DNA of 64,000 nt from Pseudarthrobacter enclensis (GCF_001457025.1 NZ_KQ758600.1:124001-188000); one strand, 5' to 3'; numbered from the stretch's first letter, positions 40,789-50,134 are shown. Numbers and translations: made by a program. Notes: generated by a model not told the origin, from the letters alone.

Positions 40789-41562
40789 TCAGTCTATGTA
40801 CGGCTGCGCGGCGGCGGCCGCCGCCGGCTGTGCGGCGAGGCGGATGCGCGTCCCGTTCAGGTCCGCGGCGGGGGCGTCGAAGAGGGCGGCGACGGCGGCG
40901 GCGAGGTCTGCCACGTCCGTTGCGCCCGGGAAGGTCCGTTCCGGGTGCTGCCGGCGCAGGTCGTCGTCCACCAGGGCCTTCACGGCCAGGACGACGGCGG
41001 CCGCGTCCCCTCCGCCGGTTCCGGCGGCCCGGCGGAAGCCGTCGGCAACCGCCATGGTCCAGGCCTCGGCGGCGGCTTTGGCGGCGACGTAGCTCGCGAC
41101 CGCCGCAGCGGGCTTCTCCACCGAGGTGGAGGAGACCATGGCGAACCTGCCCATGGGTGACGCGGCGATGTCGTCGAAGAACACCCTGGTGACGTTGCGC
41201 AGCGTGGTGATGGCGCCCTGCTCCAGGAAGTTCCAGTCCTCGTCGGACTGGTCGGGGATTCCGGTGGCCCCGCGCCAGCCGCCCACCAGGTGGATGACGG
41301 CATCAACGGCGCCGGTGCTGGAGATAACGGTGTCCCTGAGCCGGACGACGTCGTCGAGAAGTGCCAGGTCGCAGGCGAGGGGCGTGACGCCGTCGGCCGC
41401 CTGCCGTGCAGCGGCTTCTATGCGCTTCCGGTCTGATCCGACGGTGTAGACCTTATGGCCGGCGCCCTGCAGGGCACGGGCCACCGCCACCCCGGACGCC
41501 CCGCTGCCGCCGGTGACCAGGACGGTCAATGGCCGGGGACGCGGTTCCACGGGGCCGCTCAC
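40789..41562 (-). CDS. Short-chain dehydrogenase/reductase family protein
   Basis: A 257-residue SDR protein with cofactor motif VTGGSGASGVAVARAL, an HLVGGW segment in the position of NNAG, active-site SSTSVE and YVAAKAA (Tyr and Lys). NAD(P) specificity is unclear. It overlaps the upstream DUF6421 gene by 4 bp and ends 4 bp before threonine aldolase, so these three genes appear to form one operon. I recall the SDR-DUF6421 pairing from other actinobacteria, but no substrate is known. Confidence 0.82.
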   Translation of the reverse strand: MSGPVEPRPRPLTVLVTGGSGASGVAVARALQGAGHKVYTVGSDRKRIEAAARQAADGVTPLACDLALLDDVVRLRDTVISSTGAVDAVIHLVGGWRGATGIPDQSDEDWNFLEQGAITTLRNVTRVFFDDIAASPMGRFAMVSSTSVEKPAAAVASYVAAKAAAEAWTMAVADGFRRAAGTGGGDAAAVVLAVKALVDDDLRRQHPERTFPGATDVADLAAAVAALFDAPAADLNGTRIRLAAQPAAAAAAQPYID

Positions 41563-42923
41563 AGTGCCGAGCTGCCGGTGATGCCCGCTGTTGATTCGAT
41601 GACGGGGCGCATTTTCTTCTCCAGGGCTTCGTAGAACATGGACAGCGGAAACTCGTCGTCCAGCACCTGGTCCGTGAGGCCGCGGGGGGCGCCGGACAGG
41701 GGCAGGGCGTCGGGCCCCTTGGCCCAGACAGAGGCAGGGTTGGGTGTGACGGTCGCCGAGATCAGTTCGTAGGCGGCAAGCCAGTGCGCGGTCTTGGGCC
41801 GGTCGATCGAGCGCCAGTAGAGGTCGTCGATGCGGGCTCCGAGTGCCATGACAGCGTCCGCCACCCCGTCCCAGTCGATGGTAAGCCGGGTGTCGGTCCA
41901 GTGCAGGACATGCTGCTGGTGCAGCCAGGCGAACAGCAGCTGGCCGCCCAGGCCGTCGTAGTTCCGGACCCGGCTGCCGGTGATGGCAAAGCGGAAGATG
42001 CGGTCGAAGATGACGGCGTACTGGACCAGTTTGGCGTGCCGGCGGGCTTCGGGGTCGGCGTCGTCGTCCTTTTCAATGCGGACGGATTCGCGGAAGGCGG
42101 TGAGGTCGCAGCGGAGTTCCTCGAGCGAGTAGAGGAAGAACGGCATCCGCTGCTTGATCATGAAGGGGTCGAAGGGCAGGTCACCGCGCATGTGGGTCCG
42201 GTCGTGGATGAGGTCCCACATGACGAACACGGCCTCGGTGAGTTCCTGGTCGGCAAGCATTTCGGCGGCATCCGCGGGCAGCTCGAGGCGGGTGGTTTCG
42301 GCGGCCGCCTTGAGGACCCGGCGGAAACGTGCCGCCTCCCGGTCGGCGAAGATGGCGCCCCACGTGAAGGTGGGAGTGGTTCCCACGGCAACGGTTTCCG
42401 GAAAGAGCACGGCCGAGTTGGTGTCGTAGCCGGCGGTGAAGTCGACGAACCGGATGGGCACGAACAGCTTGTTGGAGTACTCGCCCGCTTCCAGCCCGGC
42501 GATGAATTCCGGCCAGATGACCTCGATCAGCACGGCCTCCACGAGCCGGCTGCTGCTGCCGTTCTGGGTGTACATGGGGAACACCACCAGGTGCTGGAGG
42601 CCGTCCTGCCGCTGCTCCTGGGGCTGGAACGCCAGCAGGGAGGCCAGGAAGTCCGGTACCGCGAATCCGCCGGCGGCCCACGCCTCGAAGTCTGCGCAGA
42701 CGGCCTCCAGGTACTGCGCATCGTGCGGGAAGGCCGGCGTGAGGGCCTGCACTGCTCCAACGATTGCGGCCACGTGCCGTGCTGCGTCAGCGTGGTCCGC
42801 GGCGTCCGGAACGGATCCGTCCCTGGCCTGCAGGAGCTGCAGGGCCGAGGCCGCGGCCCGGAGCTGCAGCCAGTCCTTGTTGTCGGCGGAAATCCGCGGT
42901 ACGGCGGTGATGGTCTCGGTCAT
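41559..42923 (-). CDS. DUF6421 family protein
   Basis: A 454-residue soluble, mainly helical protein of the DUF6421 family as I recall it. Conserved-looking blocks include HLVVFPMYTQNGSSSRLVEA, VRFVDFTAGYDTNSAVLFPE-like segment, WDLIHDRTHMRGDLPFDPFM and KLVQYAVIFDRIFRFAITG. Two His/Asp-rich segments (DLIHDRTHMRGD) look like a possible metal site. It is translationally coupled to the SDR gene. Function unknown. AAAGG lies upstream of the ATG. Confidence 0.72.
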   Translation of the reverse strand: MTETITAVPRISADNKDWLQLRAAASALQLLQARDGSVPDAADHADAARHVAAIVGAVQALTPAFPHDAQYLEAVCADFEAWAAGGFAVPDFLASLLAFQPQEQRQDGLQHLVVFPMYTQNGSSSRLVEAVLIEVIWPEFIAGLEAGEYSNKLFVPIRFVDFTAGYDTNSAVLFPETVAVGTTPTFTWGAIFADREAARFRRVLKAAAETTRLELPADAAEMLADQELTEAVFVMWDLIHDRTHMRGDLPFDPFMIKQRMPFFLYSLEELRCDLTAFRESVRIEKDDDADPEARRHAKLVQYAVIFDRIFRFAITGSRVRNYDGLGGQLLFAWLHQQHVLHWTDTRLTIDWDGVADAVMALGARIDDLYWRSIDRPKTAHWLAAYELISATVTPNPASVWAKGPDALPLSGAPRGLTDQVLDDEFPLSMFYEALEKKMRPVIESTAGITGSSAL

Positions 42924-43000
42924 CGTCGCTGCCTTTCTGCGCGTTGTGTGCTCTCTGATGGGAGCGTAGCAAGCGCTAAGCAGAACTAATGTGAAAACCG

Positions 43001-43035
43001 GCGAAGGCTAAGGAAAGCTGTTCCTTAGCCTTCGC
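43001..43035 (-). terminator. Perfect 15-bp hairpin terminator after msrB
   Basis: GCGAAGGCTAAGGAA and TTCCTTAGCCTTCGC form a perfect 15-bp stem with a 5-base loop. Read on the minus strand it follows the msrB stop by about 30 bp and is followed by CGGTTTTC, a short U-tract. It separates msrB from the DUF6421 promoter. Confidence 0.8.
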
Positions 43036-43067
43036 GCAGGGGCGGAAGGCCCAGCCGCGGCGGGGGA

Positions 43068-43598
43068 TCAGCCCTCAGCGGTGGCGGAGTCCGCGGTGTC
43101 CCGTGGCACCAGCCTCAACGACACCGAATTGATGCAGTACCGCTGATCGGTGGGAGTGCCGTAGCCTTCCCCCTCGAAGACGTGGCCGAGATGTGAATCG
43201 CAGGTCCCGCAACGGACCTCAATGCGGTCCATGCCCATGGTGCGGTCGTGGATATAGCGGACCTTGCCCTCGGCCAGCGGGGCCCAGAACGACGGCCAGC
43301 CACAGTGCGAATCGAACTTCTCGTTGCTGGTGAACAGTTCGGTGCCGCAGGCGCGGCACTGGTAGACGCCGGCCGTGTGGGTGTCCCAGTACTCACCCGT
43401 GTAGGGGCGTTCGGTGCCCGCCTGCCGCAGGACCCGGTACTCCTCCGGCGTGAGTTCCTCCCGCCACTGCGCATCGGTCTTCTGCGACGCCGGTGCCTGC
43501 TCATCCGGCCGGGCGGCCCCACTGTCCGCGGCAGGGTTGGCTACGGCATCTGCCGCCTTGTTTCCGAAAATGCTGTTTCCGAAGATGCTCATGCCCAT
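43068..43598 (-). CDS. msrB: Peptide-methionine (R)-S-oxide reductase
   Basis: A 176-residue enzyme that repairs methionine-R-sulfoxide in proteins. Two CxxC zinc pairs (CRAC and CGTC), the substrate segment HCGWPSFW and the catalytic cysteine in QRYCINSVSL are all present. The first 40 residues are a nonconserved linker. The start may be the ATG at 43598 or two codons later (43592). A strong terminator hairpin follows. The upstream gene on this strand ends 8 bp before it. Confidence 0.93.
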   Translation of the reverse strand: MGMSIFGNSIFGNKAADAVANPAADSGAARPDEQAPASQKTDAQWREELTPEEYRVLRQAGTERPYTGEYWDTHTAGVYQCRACGTELFTSNEKFDSHCGWPSFWAPLAEGKVRYIHDRTMGMDRIEVRCGTCDSHLGHVFEGEGYGTPTDQRYCINSVSLRLVPRDTADSATAEG

Positions 43599-43606
43599 GT
43601 CAACGC

Positions 43607-44101
43607 TTACGAGTCACCGATAAATCCCGAGCCCGCATACAGGTGCAGCACGGGGATGCCGAGCTGGTCCTGCGCCTTGTTGGCCCAATCTGTATGGAAG
43701 GTGTCCGCCACCGCGTGCGGACGGGTGATCACCACCGCCTGCGAGGCCCCGGTCTCACGGACCTTGGCCACCAGGCCGCTGACCGCGCCGCCGTCCACCA
43801 CTTCACCCTCAACGACGCCCGCGCCCAGTCCTTCCAGGGCCGCCAGGGACGTCGCCAGGGTTTCGGTGGCCTGCGCCCGTTCATCGGCGGGATCCGGGGC
43901 ATGGGAGATCAGTTCACGGAAGGCTTTGGATATCTCCAGCAGCGACAGGTGTTCGAGGAAGTCCACGAGCAGGTGCCGCTCGGTGTTGGCCGGCACCAGC
44001 ACCAGGAGCCGGGCATCGCCTCCATCCACCAGCCGTTCAATGTTCAGGCGGTCGTCCGCCCCCAGTGGCTCTTCAGTCAGGATGACGATCGGTTCGCTCA
44101 T
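43607..44101 (-). CDS. Uncharacterised Rossmann-like (universal-stress-like) protein
   Basis: A 164-residue protein with alternating strands and helices: IVILTEEPLGADD, ARLLVLVPANTERHLLVDFL and SQAVVITRPHAVADTF, then a C-terminal LGIPVLHLYAGSGF. This resembles the universal-stress-protein fold but the ATP-binding G-2x-G-9x-G motif is absent. It directly precedes msrB with an 8-bp gap and may be cotranscribed. Function unknown. Confidence 0.65.
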   Translation of the reverse strand: MSEPIVILTEEPLGADDRLNIERLVDGGDARLLVLVPANTERHLLVDFLEHLSLLEISKAFRELISHAPDPADERAQATETLATSLAALEGLGAGVVEGEVVDGGAVSGLVAKVRETGASQAVVITRPHAVADTFHTDWANKAQDQLGIPVLHLYAGSGFIGDS

Positions 44102-44224
44102 GGCCTTAGCCTAGTCCTGAGCGTGGAGCGCCGCACGCACCCGGCGGCCGCGGCGGTGCCGCCCGCGGGGGAGCAGTGCGGGGCGGAATGCGGCGATTTA
44201 TCCATGGACGGTAAGAATAGTGGC

Positions 44225-45493
44225 ATGGCACTTTTCCAGCGGACCGCACCGGCCCAGGCAGCTCCCACGACGGATCCGGGAGTCATGTCACTGGGGACCA
44301 AATGGGCAGTTGCCGGGGCCGTCGGCGGCGGCGCAGTGGCGGGACTGCTGGCTGCGGGCTCGTCGGCGCTTGCCGTCTACTTCGCCCGCCGCGTGATCAC
44401 CCCGGCGCGCCAGCGGGCTGCCGACCAGGAGGTCCTGGCCGTCATCCGTGACGGGCAGAAGCACCAGGTGATTCTCGCCGCGACGGACGACACCACCGTT
44501 GATGGCCGCTATGGCTTCTTTTTCGACGGCGGCAAAGGCCACGCCAGGATCGGTCGGATCGTCTCCTACTCACCGGCTGAACGCACCGTCCTGCGCGAGG
44601 TGGAGGCGGTTTACTCCGGCGACCTCTCGACGGCCCGGTGGGGCTGGTGGAGCGGTGCGGTGTACCCTGACCCGTCCGCCGCGGGTATTCCCGCCGAGGA
44701 AGTCGCCATCCCGGTGGACCGCGGCGAGGCACCCGCCTGGCTGGTCCGGGCCGGCGGCAGGGCCAGGACGTGGGCGCTGATGGTGCACGGCCGCGGTGCC
44801 ACCCGGCAGGAAGCCCTGCGGGCCGCAGGCCCGGCGCTGGAACTGGGACTGACCAGCCTGCTGCTGTCCTACCGCAACGACGGCCTGGCCCCGTCAGCCG
44901 ATGACGGCCGCTACGGCCTTGGATCCACGGAATGGCAGGACGTGGAAGCCGCTATCCTTTATGCCCTGGACAACGGTGCGGAAGAAGTGGTGTTGTTCGG
45001 CTGGTCGATGGGTGGAGCCATCTGCCTGCAGACCGCGGACCTGTCCCGCCACCGGCACCTGATCCGGGCCATGGTCCTGGATGCGCCCGTCATCGACTGG
45101 GTCAACGTCCTGGCCCACCACGCGCAGATCAACCGGATTCCGTCCCTGGTGGGACGGTACGGCCAGCTCATGCTGGGCCACCCGCTGGGGCGCCGGCTCA
45201 CCGGATTGTCCGCGCCGGTGGACCTGAGGGCGATGGACTGGGTTTCCCGTGCGGTGGAGCTCAGGACCCCGACGCTGATCCTGCACAGCGTGGACGACGA
45301 ATACGTTCCTTACGGGCCCTCTGCGCTGCTGGCCGAGCGGAACCCGGAGATGGTCACCTTCGAAACGTTCAACCATGCCCGGCACACCAAGGAATGGAAT
45401 GTGGAACCGGATCGCTGGGAACGGCTGGTAAAGGCCTGGCTGCGTCAGCAGCTGGCGCCCCGGCTCAACCCCGGCGCACGGACCTCCGGCTAG
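44225..45493 (+). CDS. Alpha/beta hydrolase with membrane anchor
   Basis: A 422-residue protein. One N-terminal hydrophobic segment (WAVAGAVGGGAVAGLLAAGS, about residues 22-45) should anchor it, and a nonconserved beta region precedes the hydrolase fold. The nucleophile elbow is LFGWSMGGAICL (Ser), the acid is in HSVDDEYVPYG and the histidine in FNHARHTKEWN. It is similar to large membrane-linked alpha/beta hydrolases; substrate unknown. TAAGAAT ends 6 bp before the ATG, so a leaderless message is likely. Its stop shares CTAG with the convergent ybaK gene. Confidence 0.82.
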   Translation: MALFQRTAPAQAAPTTDPGVMSLGTKWAVAGAVGGGAVAGLLAAGSSALAVYFARRVITPARQRAADQEVLAVIRDGQKHQVILAATDDTTVDGRYGFFFDGGKGHARIGRIVSYSPAERTVLREVEAVYSGDLSTARWGWWSGAVYPDPSAAGIPAEEVAIPVDRGEAPAWLVRAGGRARTWALMVHGRGATRQEALRAAGPALELGLTSLLLSYRNDGLAPSADDGRYGLGSTEWQDVEAAILYALDNGAEEVVLFGWSMGGAICLQTADLSRHRHLIRAMVLDAPVIDWVNVLAHHAQINRIPSLVGRYGQLMLGHPLGRRLTGLSAPVDLRAMDWVSRAVELRTPTLILHSVDDEYVPYGPSALLAERNPEMVTFETFNHARHTKEWNVEPDRWERLVKAWLRQQLAPRLNPGARTSG

Positions 45494-45984
45494 GCCCTGG
45501 AACCGATCGGGGCGGTGACCGCGCCGGTCAGCCGGACCAGGTCCGCAGGTGCCAGCTCGATGTCGAGCCCGCGGCGGCCGCCCGAGACGAAAATGGTGTC
45601 CAGGTCCAGGGCCGAGGAGTCAAGCACGGTGGGGGAGGGCTGCCGCTGCCCCAGTGGGGAAATGCCGCCCAGGACATAGCCGGTGCGCCGTTGCGCCGCG
45701 GCGGGATCCGCCATGGCGGCCTTCTTGGCGCCCATGGCCGCCGCGAACGCTTTCAGGTCCAGCGTGCCGCTGACGGGGACGATGCCCACGGCAAGCCTGC
45801 CTTCAACCTCCACCATGAGGGTCTTGAAGACCCGGGCCGGGTCCACTCCCAGCACGTCAGCCGCCTCCGCGCCGTAACTGGCTGCCGCGGGGTCGTGGGA
45901 GTAGGGGTGCAGCACGCAGGAAACCCCGGCCGCTGCGAGTGCCGCAGTGGCCGGGGTTCCCTGTGCAGTGTTCTTGCGCGCCAC
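45490..45984 (-). CDS. ybaK: Cys-tRNA(Pro)/Cys-tRNA(Cys) deacylase, YbaK type
   Basis: A 164-residue YbaK/EbsC protein that removes wrongly attached amino acids from tRNA, mainly Cys from tRNA(Pro). The conserved segments are DPARVFKTLMVEV with the key lysine, AVGIVPVSGTLDLKAFAAAM and TGYVLGGISPLGQ. It is followed on the opposite strand by the alpha/beta hydrolase and is downstream of sufE by 8 bp, so it is likely the last gene of a sseA-sufE-ybaK unit. Confidence 0.9.
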   Translation of the reverse strand: MARKNTAQGTPATAALAAAGVSCVLHPYSHDPAAASYGAEAADVLGVDPARVFKTLMVEVEGRLAVGIVPVSGTLDLKAFAAAMGAKKAAMADPAAAQRRTGYVLGGISPLGQRQPSPTVLDSSALDLDTIFVSGGRRGLDIELAPADLVRLTGAVTAPIGSRA

Positions 45985-45992
45985 CTGCAGTA

Positions 45993-46466
45993 TCAGGCGC
46001 GGACGCCCGACGCCGCGGACACCTTGCGCTTGATCCGGCCCAGCATCGCCGTCATGCCCCGCATGCGCAGCGGGGTGATGGCGCGCGTGAGGCCCAGCAG
46101 CTCCGGCATGTCGTCCGGGACGGACAGGATCTCGCCCGCGGACAATCCGTCCAGCCCTTCATGCAGCACTCCGGCAAAGCCCCTGGTGGTGGGTGCTTCG
46201 GCGGGGGCCTTGAAGAAGAGCCGCACGGCCGTCTCCGGACCGGGGGCGCTGTCCCTGTCCGTCTCAATGGTCAGGAACAGCGGCGACTGGCATTCCACCA
46301 CCTGCTCAAGCAGCTCAGGGTGGTTGCTGAGGCGTTCGGGAAGCTCGGGAAGTCCCTCGGAGAACTCCAGCAGCAGCTGCAGCCGCTCGGGTTCGGCCAG
46401 GGCCTGGAAATCGTCCACGATCGCCGCCAGGGCGGAAGGCAAGGCTTGAGTAGTCATCACTGCCAT
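45993..46466 (-). CDS. SufE family sulfur-acceptor protein
   Basis: A 157-residue SufE-like protein that accepts a persulfide sulfur and hands it to iron-sulfur or thio-cofactor assembly. The acceptor cysteine is in QVVECQSPLFL and the DGLSAGEILSVPDDM loop is typical. The start is ATG at 46466 or, three codons later, ATG at 46457; TAAAAT sits 7 bp before the latter, which would make it leaderless. The neighbouring sulfurtransferase on the same strand is its likely donor. Confidence 0.88.
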   Translation of the reverse strand: MAVMTTQALPSALAAIVDDFQALAEPERLQLLLEFSEGLPELPERLSNHPELLEQVVECQSPLFLTIETDRDSAPGPETAVRLFFKAPAEAPTTRGFAGVLHEGLDGLSAGEILSVPDDMPELLGLTRAITPLRMRGMTAMLGRIKRKVSAASGVRA

Positions 46467-46484
46467 TTTACCCGGGAGGATCCG

Positions 46485-47408
46485 TCAGACTCCAACGGTG
46501 ACGGGGAAGGAGCCACGTTCGGCACCCTTGACGATGGGGACCCGGACCGCGTTGCCCCACTCGGTCCATGACCCGTCGTAGTTGCGGACGGACTCGAATC
46601 CCAGGAGGTACTTCAGCACGAACCAGGTGTGGCTGGAACGCTCGCCGATGCGGCAGTAAGCCACAACATCGTCGCCCGCGGCGAGGCCGGCGTCGTCAAG
46701 GTAGATGGCGTCCAGTTCCTTGCGGCTGCGGAACGTGCCGTCCTCGGCGGCGGCCCGGGCCCACGGAACCGAAGCGGCGGTGGGGATGTGGCCGCCGCGC
46801 AGGGCGCCCTCTTCCGGGTACGCCGGCATGTGGGTGCGCTGGCCGGTGTATTCCTCCGGCGAGCGGACGTCGATCAGCGGCTTGCCCAGGTGGGCCAGCA
46901 CGTCCTCCTTGAACGCGCGGATGGGTGCGTCCTCCCGCTCCACCACCGGGTAGTTGCCGGGCGCGGGGGCAGGCTTGTCCTTGGTCAGCGCCCGTCCCTC
47001 CGCGATCCACTTGTCCCGGCCGCCGTCGAGCAGGCGCACGTCCTGGTGGCCGAACAGGGTGAAGACCCACAGGGCGTAGGCGGCCCACCAATTGGACTTG
47101 TCGCCGTAGATGACCACGGTGCTGTCCCGGGAGATGCCCTTGGACGCTGCCAGCCTGGCGAACGCTGCTCCGTCGATGTAGTCGCGGGTCACTTCGTCAT
47201 TCAGGTCCGTGTGCCAGTCGATCTTGACGGCACCGGGGATGTGGCCGGTCTCGTAGAGGAGCACGTCCTCGTCCGACTCCACCACTACCAGCCCGCCGTT
47301 GGCGGCTGCGCCGTCTTCCAGCGCTGCAGCGAGCCACTCGGTGGAGACCAGGCGCTCGGGGTGGGCGTAGGCGGCGAATTTTTCATTCTGTTCAGCGGGA
47401 TAGGGCAC
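46485..47408 (-). CDS. sseA: Thiosulfate sulfurtransferase (tandem rhodanese)
   Basis: A 307-residue protein of two rhodanese domains. In the N-terminal domain the position of the active cysteine is occupied by aspartate ([15 protein letters not shown]), so it is inactive. The C-terminal domain has the working cysteine in [16 protein letters not shown] and the entry [13 protein letters not shown]. It moves sulfane sulfur from thiosulfate or a persulfide donor. It stands 18 bp upstream of sufE; pairing with SufE is common in actinobacteria. Confidence 0.92.
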   Translation of the reverse strand: MPYPAEQNEKFAAYAHPERLVSTEWLAAALEDGAAANGGLVVVESDEDVLLYETGHIPGAVKIDWHTDLNDEVTRDYIDGAAFARLAASKGISRDSTVVIYGDKSNWWAAYALWVFTLFGHQDVRLLDGGRDKWIAEGRALTKDKPAPAPGNYPVVEREDAPIRAFKEDVLAHLGKPLIDVRSPEEYTGQRTHMPAYPEEGALRGGHIPTAASVPWARAAAEDGTFRSRKELDAIYLDDAGLAAGDDVVAYCRIGERSSHTWFVLKYLLGFESVRNYDGSWTEWGNAVRVPIVKGAERGSFPVTVGV

Positions 47409-47637
47409 GGCGTTGGCCTTTCATTGAGAACACGGGAGGACCGCGGGTGCGGATAACGGCTCCGGCATGGGGACCTTTCCCCACACTATCCAGCGGCCCG
47501 GGCCTTGTCCGTATTCCGTTAACAGGGCGAAATGTTGGCTTTGTCACCCCCGGCGCAGCCGCCGCCGCGATGCCGCCGGGCCGGTCCGTGGAGCCGGTAT
47601 CCTTTCTGGGGACCACCCACCAGCAGAACGGACCACC

Positions 47638-48678
47638 TTGGTACAGATCGAACAGCTCGCGGCCCGCACTCCGGCAGTGTCGGTGAATGAACTCATCAAG
47701 GGCTTCCACCCGTCGCCGCGGTTCGGCAAGGTGTCCTTCGACAGCTACCGCCCGGACCCCAACCAGCCCAGCCAGGCTGCAGCGGTCAGGATGCTGGAAC
47801 AGTTCGCTGGCGGAGTGGCCTCCTCTGACGGCGGCGGGCTCTTCAGGAAGCTGTTCGGCGGCAAGAAGGACAGCACCCGGGCAGGCATCTACCTGGACGG
47901 CGGATTCGGCGTGGGCAAGACCCACCTGCTCGCCTCGCTCTGGCACGCCGTGCCCGGGCCCAAGGCCTTTGGCACCTTTGTGGAGTACACCAACCTGGTG
48001 GGCGCGCTGTCCTTCCGCAAGACCGTCGATGCACTGAGCAGCTACAAGCTGGTGTGCATCGACGAGTTCGAACTGGACGATCCCGGGGACACCGTCCTGA
48101 TGTCCCGGCTCATGCGTGAACTTGCCGACGCCGGCGTCAAGCTGGCGGCCACCTCCAACACCCTGCCGGGTTCACTGGGCGAAGGCCGGTTCGCTGCCGT
48201 CGACTTCCAGCGCGAGATCCAGGTTTTGGCGGACCAGTTCGACGTGATCAGGATCGACGGCGAAGACTTCCGCCACCGCGGCCTTCCCGCGGCCCCTGCC
48301 CCGCTGAAGAACAGCGAACTGGCATCGCACATGAAGGCCGAGTTCGATGGCAAGACCGTTGCCCAGGACGACTTCGGCACACTGATCCACCACCTTGCCG
48401 GTGTGCACCCCAGCCGCTACCGCCAGCTCATCGACGGGATCGACGGCGTGGTGTGGCGGAACGTGGAGACCATCACCGAACAGGCCGTGGCACTGCGGTT
48501 CGTGGTCCTGGCCGACCGCCTCTACGACAAGGACGTGCCGATCCTGGCCAGTGGCGTCCCGTTCGACAAGCTCTTCACGGAAGAAATGATGGCGGGCGGC
48601 TACATGAAGAAGTACTTCCGGGCTGTGTCCCGGCTCACCGCCCTGGCCCGCGAAGGCCAGAACCACGAACCGTCCTAG
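47638..48678 (+). CDS. zapE: Cell division ATPase ZapE (AFG1 family)
   Basis: A 346-residue P-loop ATPase of the AFG1/ZapE family, which in E. coli associates with the Z-ring. Walker A GGFGVGKTHLL and Walker B LVCIDEFELDD are intact, followed by the sensor segment LAATSNTLPGSLGEGRF and DFQREIQVL. The TTG at 47638 (M-V-Q-I-E-Q) is the likeliest start, with a TATCCT box near 47598; no better start lies downstream before the core. It is divergent from sseA. Some actinobacterial family members carry a role in protein turnover, so the division role is inferred. Confidence 0.82.
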   Translation: MVQIEQLAARTPAVSVNELIKGFHPSPRFGKVSFDSYRPDPNQPSQAAAVRMLEQFAGGVASSDGGGLFRKLFGGKKDSTRAGIYLDGGFGVGKTHLLASLWHAVPGPKAFGTFVEYTNLVGALSFRKTVDALSSYKLVCIDEFELDDPGDTVLMSRLMRELADAGVKLAATSNTLPGSLGEGRFAAVDFQREIQVLADQFDVIRIDGEDFRHRGLPAAPAPLKNSELASHMKAEFDGKTVAQDDFGTLIHHLAGVHPSRYRQLIDGIDGVVWRNVETITEQAVALRFVVLADRLYDKDVPILASGVPFDKLFTEEMMAGGYMKKYFRAVSRLTALAREGQNHEPS

Positions 48679-48709
48679 GGGCCTTTCCCGTCCCCGCTCC
48701 GGCCGAAAC

Positions 48710-48777
48710 GGGGCACTTCGACACGGACACGCCGCTGGTCCACTCTGCGGGCGCCGTTTCCCGGGCCAAAGTGCCCC
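48710..48777. other. Inverted repeat between convergent zapE and benE-like genes
   Basis: GGGGCACTT (48710-48718) pairs perfectly with AAGTGCCCC (48769-48777) across 50 bp, and an alternative GAAACGG/CCGTTTC pair overlaps it. It is the only structure in the 142-bp gap between two converging genes, so it may be a bidirectional terminator or a repeat element. Confidence 0.45.
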
Positions 48778-48820
48778 ACGACGGCGGCCTCCACCTGGTG
48801 CGCGAGGCTTTCCGTGACGT

Positions 48821-50035
48821 TTAGGCCTGCGCGCTGCGGGGCACCAGGAGCGTCCGGACAGCCAGGCCGGCCAGCAGCGCCCAGAAGGCGGAGCCGATGC
48901 CGGCGAACGCGAGCCCGGAGGCCGCCGTCAGGAACGTCACGGCAGGTGCAATCCGGTCCTCGGCGTCGGCCAGCGCGGCCGACACTGACGCGGCGAGCGT
49001 TCCGAGCAGCGCCAGCCCGGCCACGGCCTCCAGCATCCCCGCGGGGGCGGCGCTGACCAGTGTGACCAGTGCTGTTGAGAACACGGCGAGCACCAGGTAG
49101 GCCACGCCGGAGGTGACTCCCGCGATCCATCGGCGCCCCTTGTCGGCTCCGGCCTCCTCACCGGCGGCCAGGGCCGCGCTCAAGGCAGCGAGGTTGATGG
49201 CGTGACCGCCAAACGGCGCGCCGAGCACCGTGCCGGTTCCCGTCACCAGCATCGAGGGGCGCCACGGAGTGTCGAAGCCGAAGGAGCGCAGGACGGCCAC
49301 GCCCGGAACGTTCTGCGATGCCATGGTCACCACAAACAGCGGAAGTGCGATTCCGGCCATTGCCTGAAGGCTGAACGCGGGGGTGGTCCAGACGAGCGCA
49401 GGAAGTATCCCGCCTTGTCCGGGTCCCTTTCCGGTGCCGGCCAGGGCCATGGCGATAACGCCCAAAGCCACGAGCAGCGCCGCGGGAACCGCCCAGCGGG
49501 GCGCGTACTTCATCATGAGCAGCCAGCACACAATGACCGGAGCCACGAACAGCGGCACCGTCCCCAGCGCCGTGAACGGCGCCAGGCAGAGCTGCAGCAG
49601 GACCCCTGCCAGCATCGCCTGTGCCAGCGAGGCGGGAATGCGGGACATCAGCCGGCCCAACGCCGGCACCAGTCCGGTCAGGGCGATCAGCACCCCGGCC
49701 GTGAGGAAGGCTCCGACGGCGGCCGGCCACCCGCCGTCGGGCGTTCCGGATGAGGCAAGCAACGCAGCGCCGGGGGTGGACCAGGCCAGCGTGACCGGTA
49801 CCTTGGAGCGCCAGGCGAGCAGCAGCACGCCGACGCCGACCGCCAGGGTGAGTGCCAGCAGGCCCGACGCTGCCTGGGCGGGATCGGCGCCAACTGCCCG
49901 CAGCCCGGCGAGGACGACGGCGAATGACGACGTGAAACCCACCAAAGCCGTCACGACCCCCGCGATGACGGGCCGCGAATCGATCTTTGCCGGTCTCGGG
50001 GAACGTCGGGTGGTGGGTGCAGGAGACTTCGCCAT
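48821..50035 (-). CDS. BenE-type benzoate/H+ symporter family protein
   Basis: A 404-residue inner-membrane protein with about twelve hydrophobic helices. Family-typical segments are VPVTLAWSTPGAALLASSG, FVVTMASQNVPGVAVLRSFG and GAPFGGHAINLAALSAAL. The family imports benzoate or related aromatic acids with protons. No aromatic-degradation gene is nearby, so benzoate specificity is only assumed. The N-terminal 15 residues are basic. It is downstream of the small antitoxin-like gene by 169 bp and has its own start region. Confidence 0.85.
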   Translation of the reverse strand: MAKSPAPTTRRSPRPAKIDSRPVIAGVVTALVGFTSSFAVVLAGLRAVGADPAQAASGLLALTLAVGVGVLLLAWRSKVPVTLAWSTPGAALLASSGTPDGGWPAAVGAFLTAGVLIALTGLVPALGRLMSRIPASLAQAMLAGVLLQLCLAPFTALGTVPLFVAPVIVCWLLMMKYAPRWAVPAALLVALGVIAMALAGTGKGPGQGGILPALVWTTPAFSLQAMAGIALPLFVVTMASQNVPGVAVLRSFGFDTPWRPSMLVTGTGTVLGAPFGGHAINLAALSAALAAGEEAGADKGRRWIAGVTSGVAYLVLAVFSTALVTLVSAAPAGMLEAVAGLALLGTLAASVSAALADAEDRIAPAVTFLTAASGLAFAGIGSAFWALLAGLAVRTLLVPRSAQA

Positions 50036-50134
50036 ACCGGCAGGTTACCGGGGTGACCGGTGGCCCCGGAAAACTTGTAAGGAACCGCCCCGGCGCTGGA
50101 GGTGCCGGCCGTGACCGTCGGCTTAAAAGCCAAA

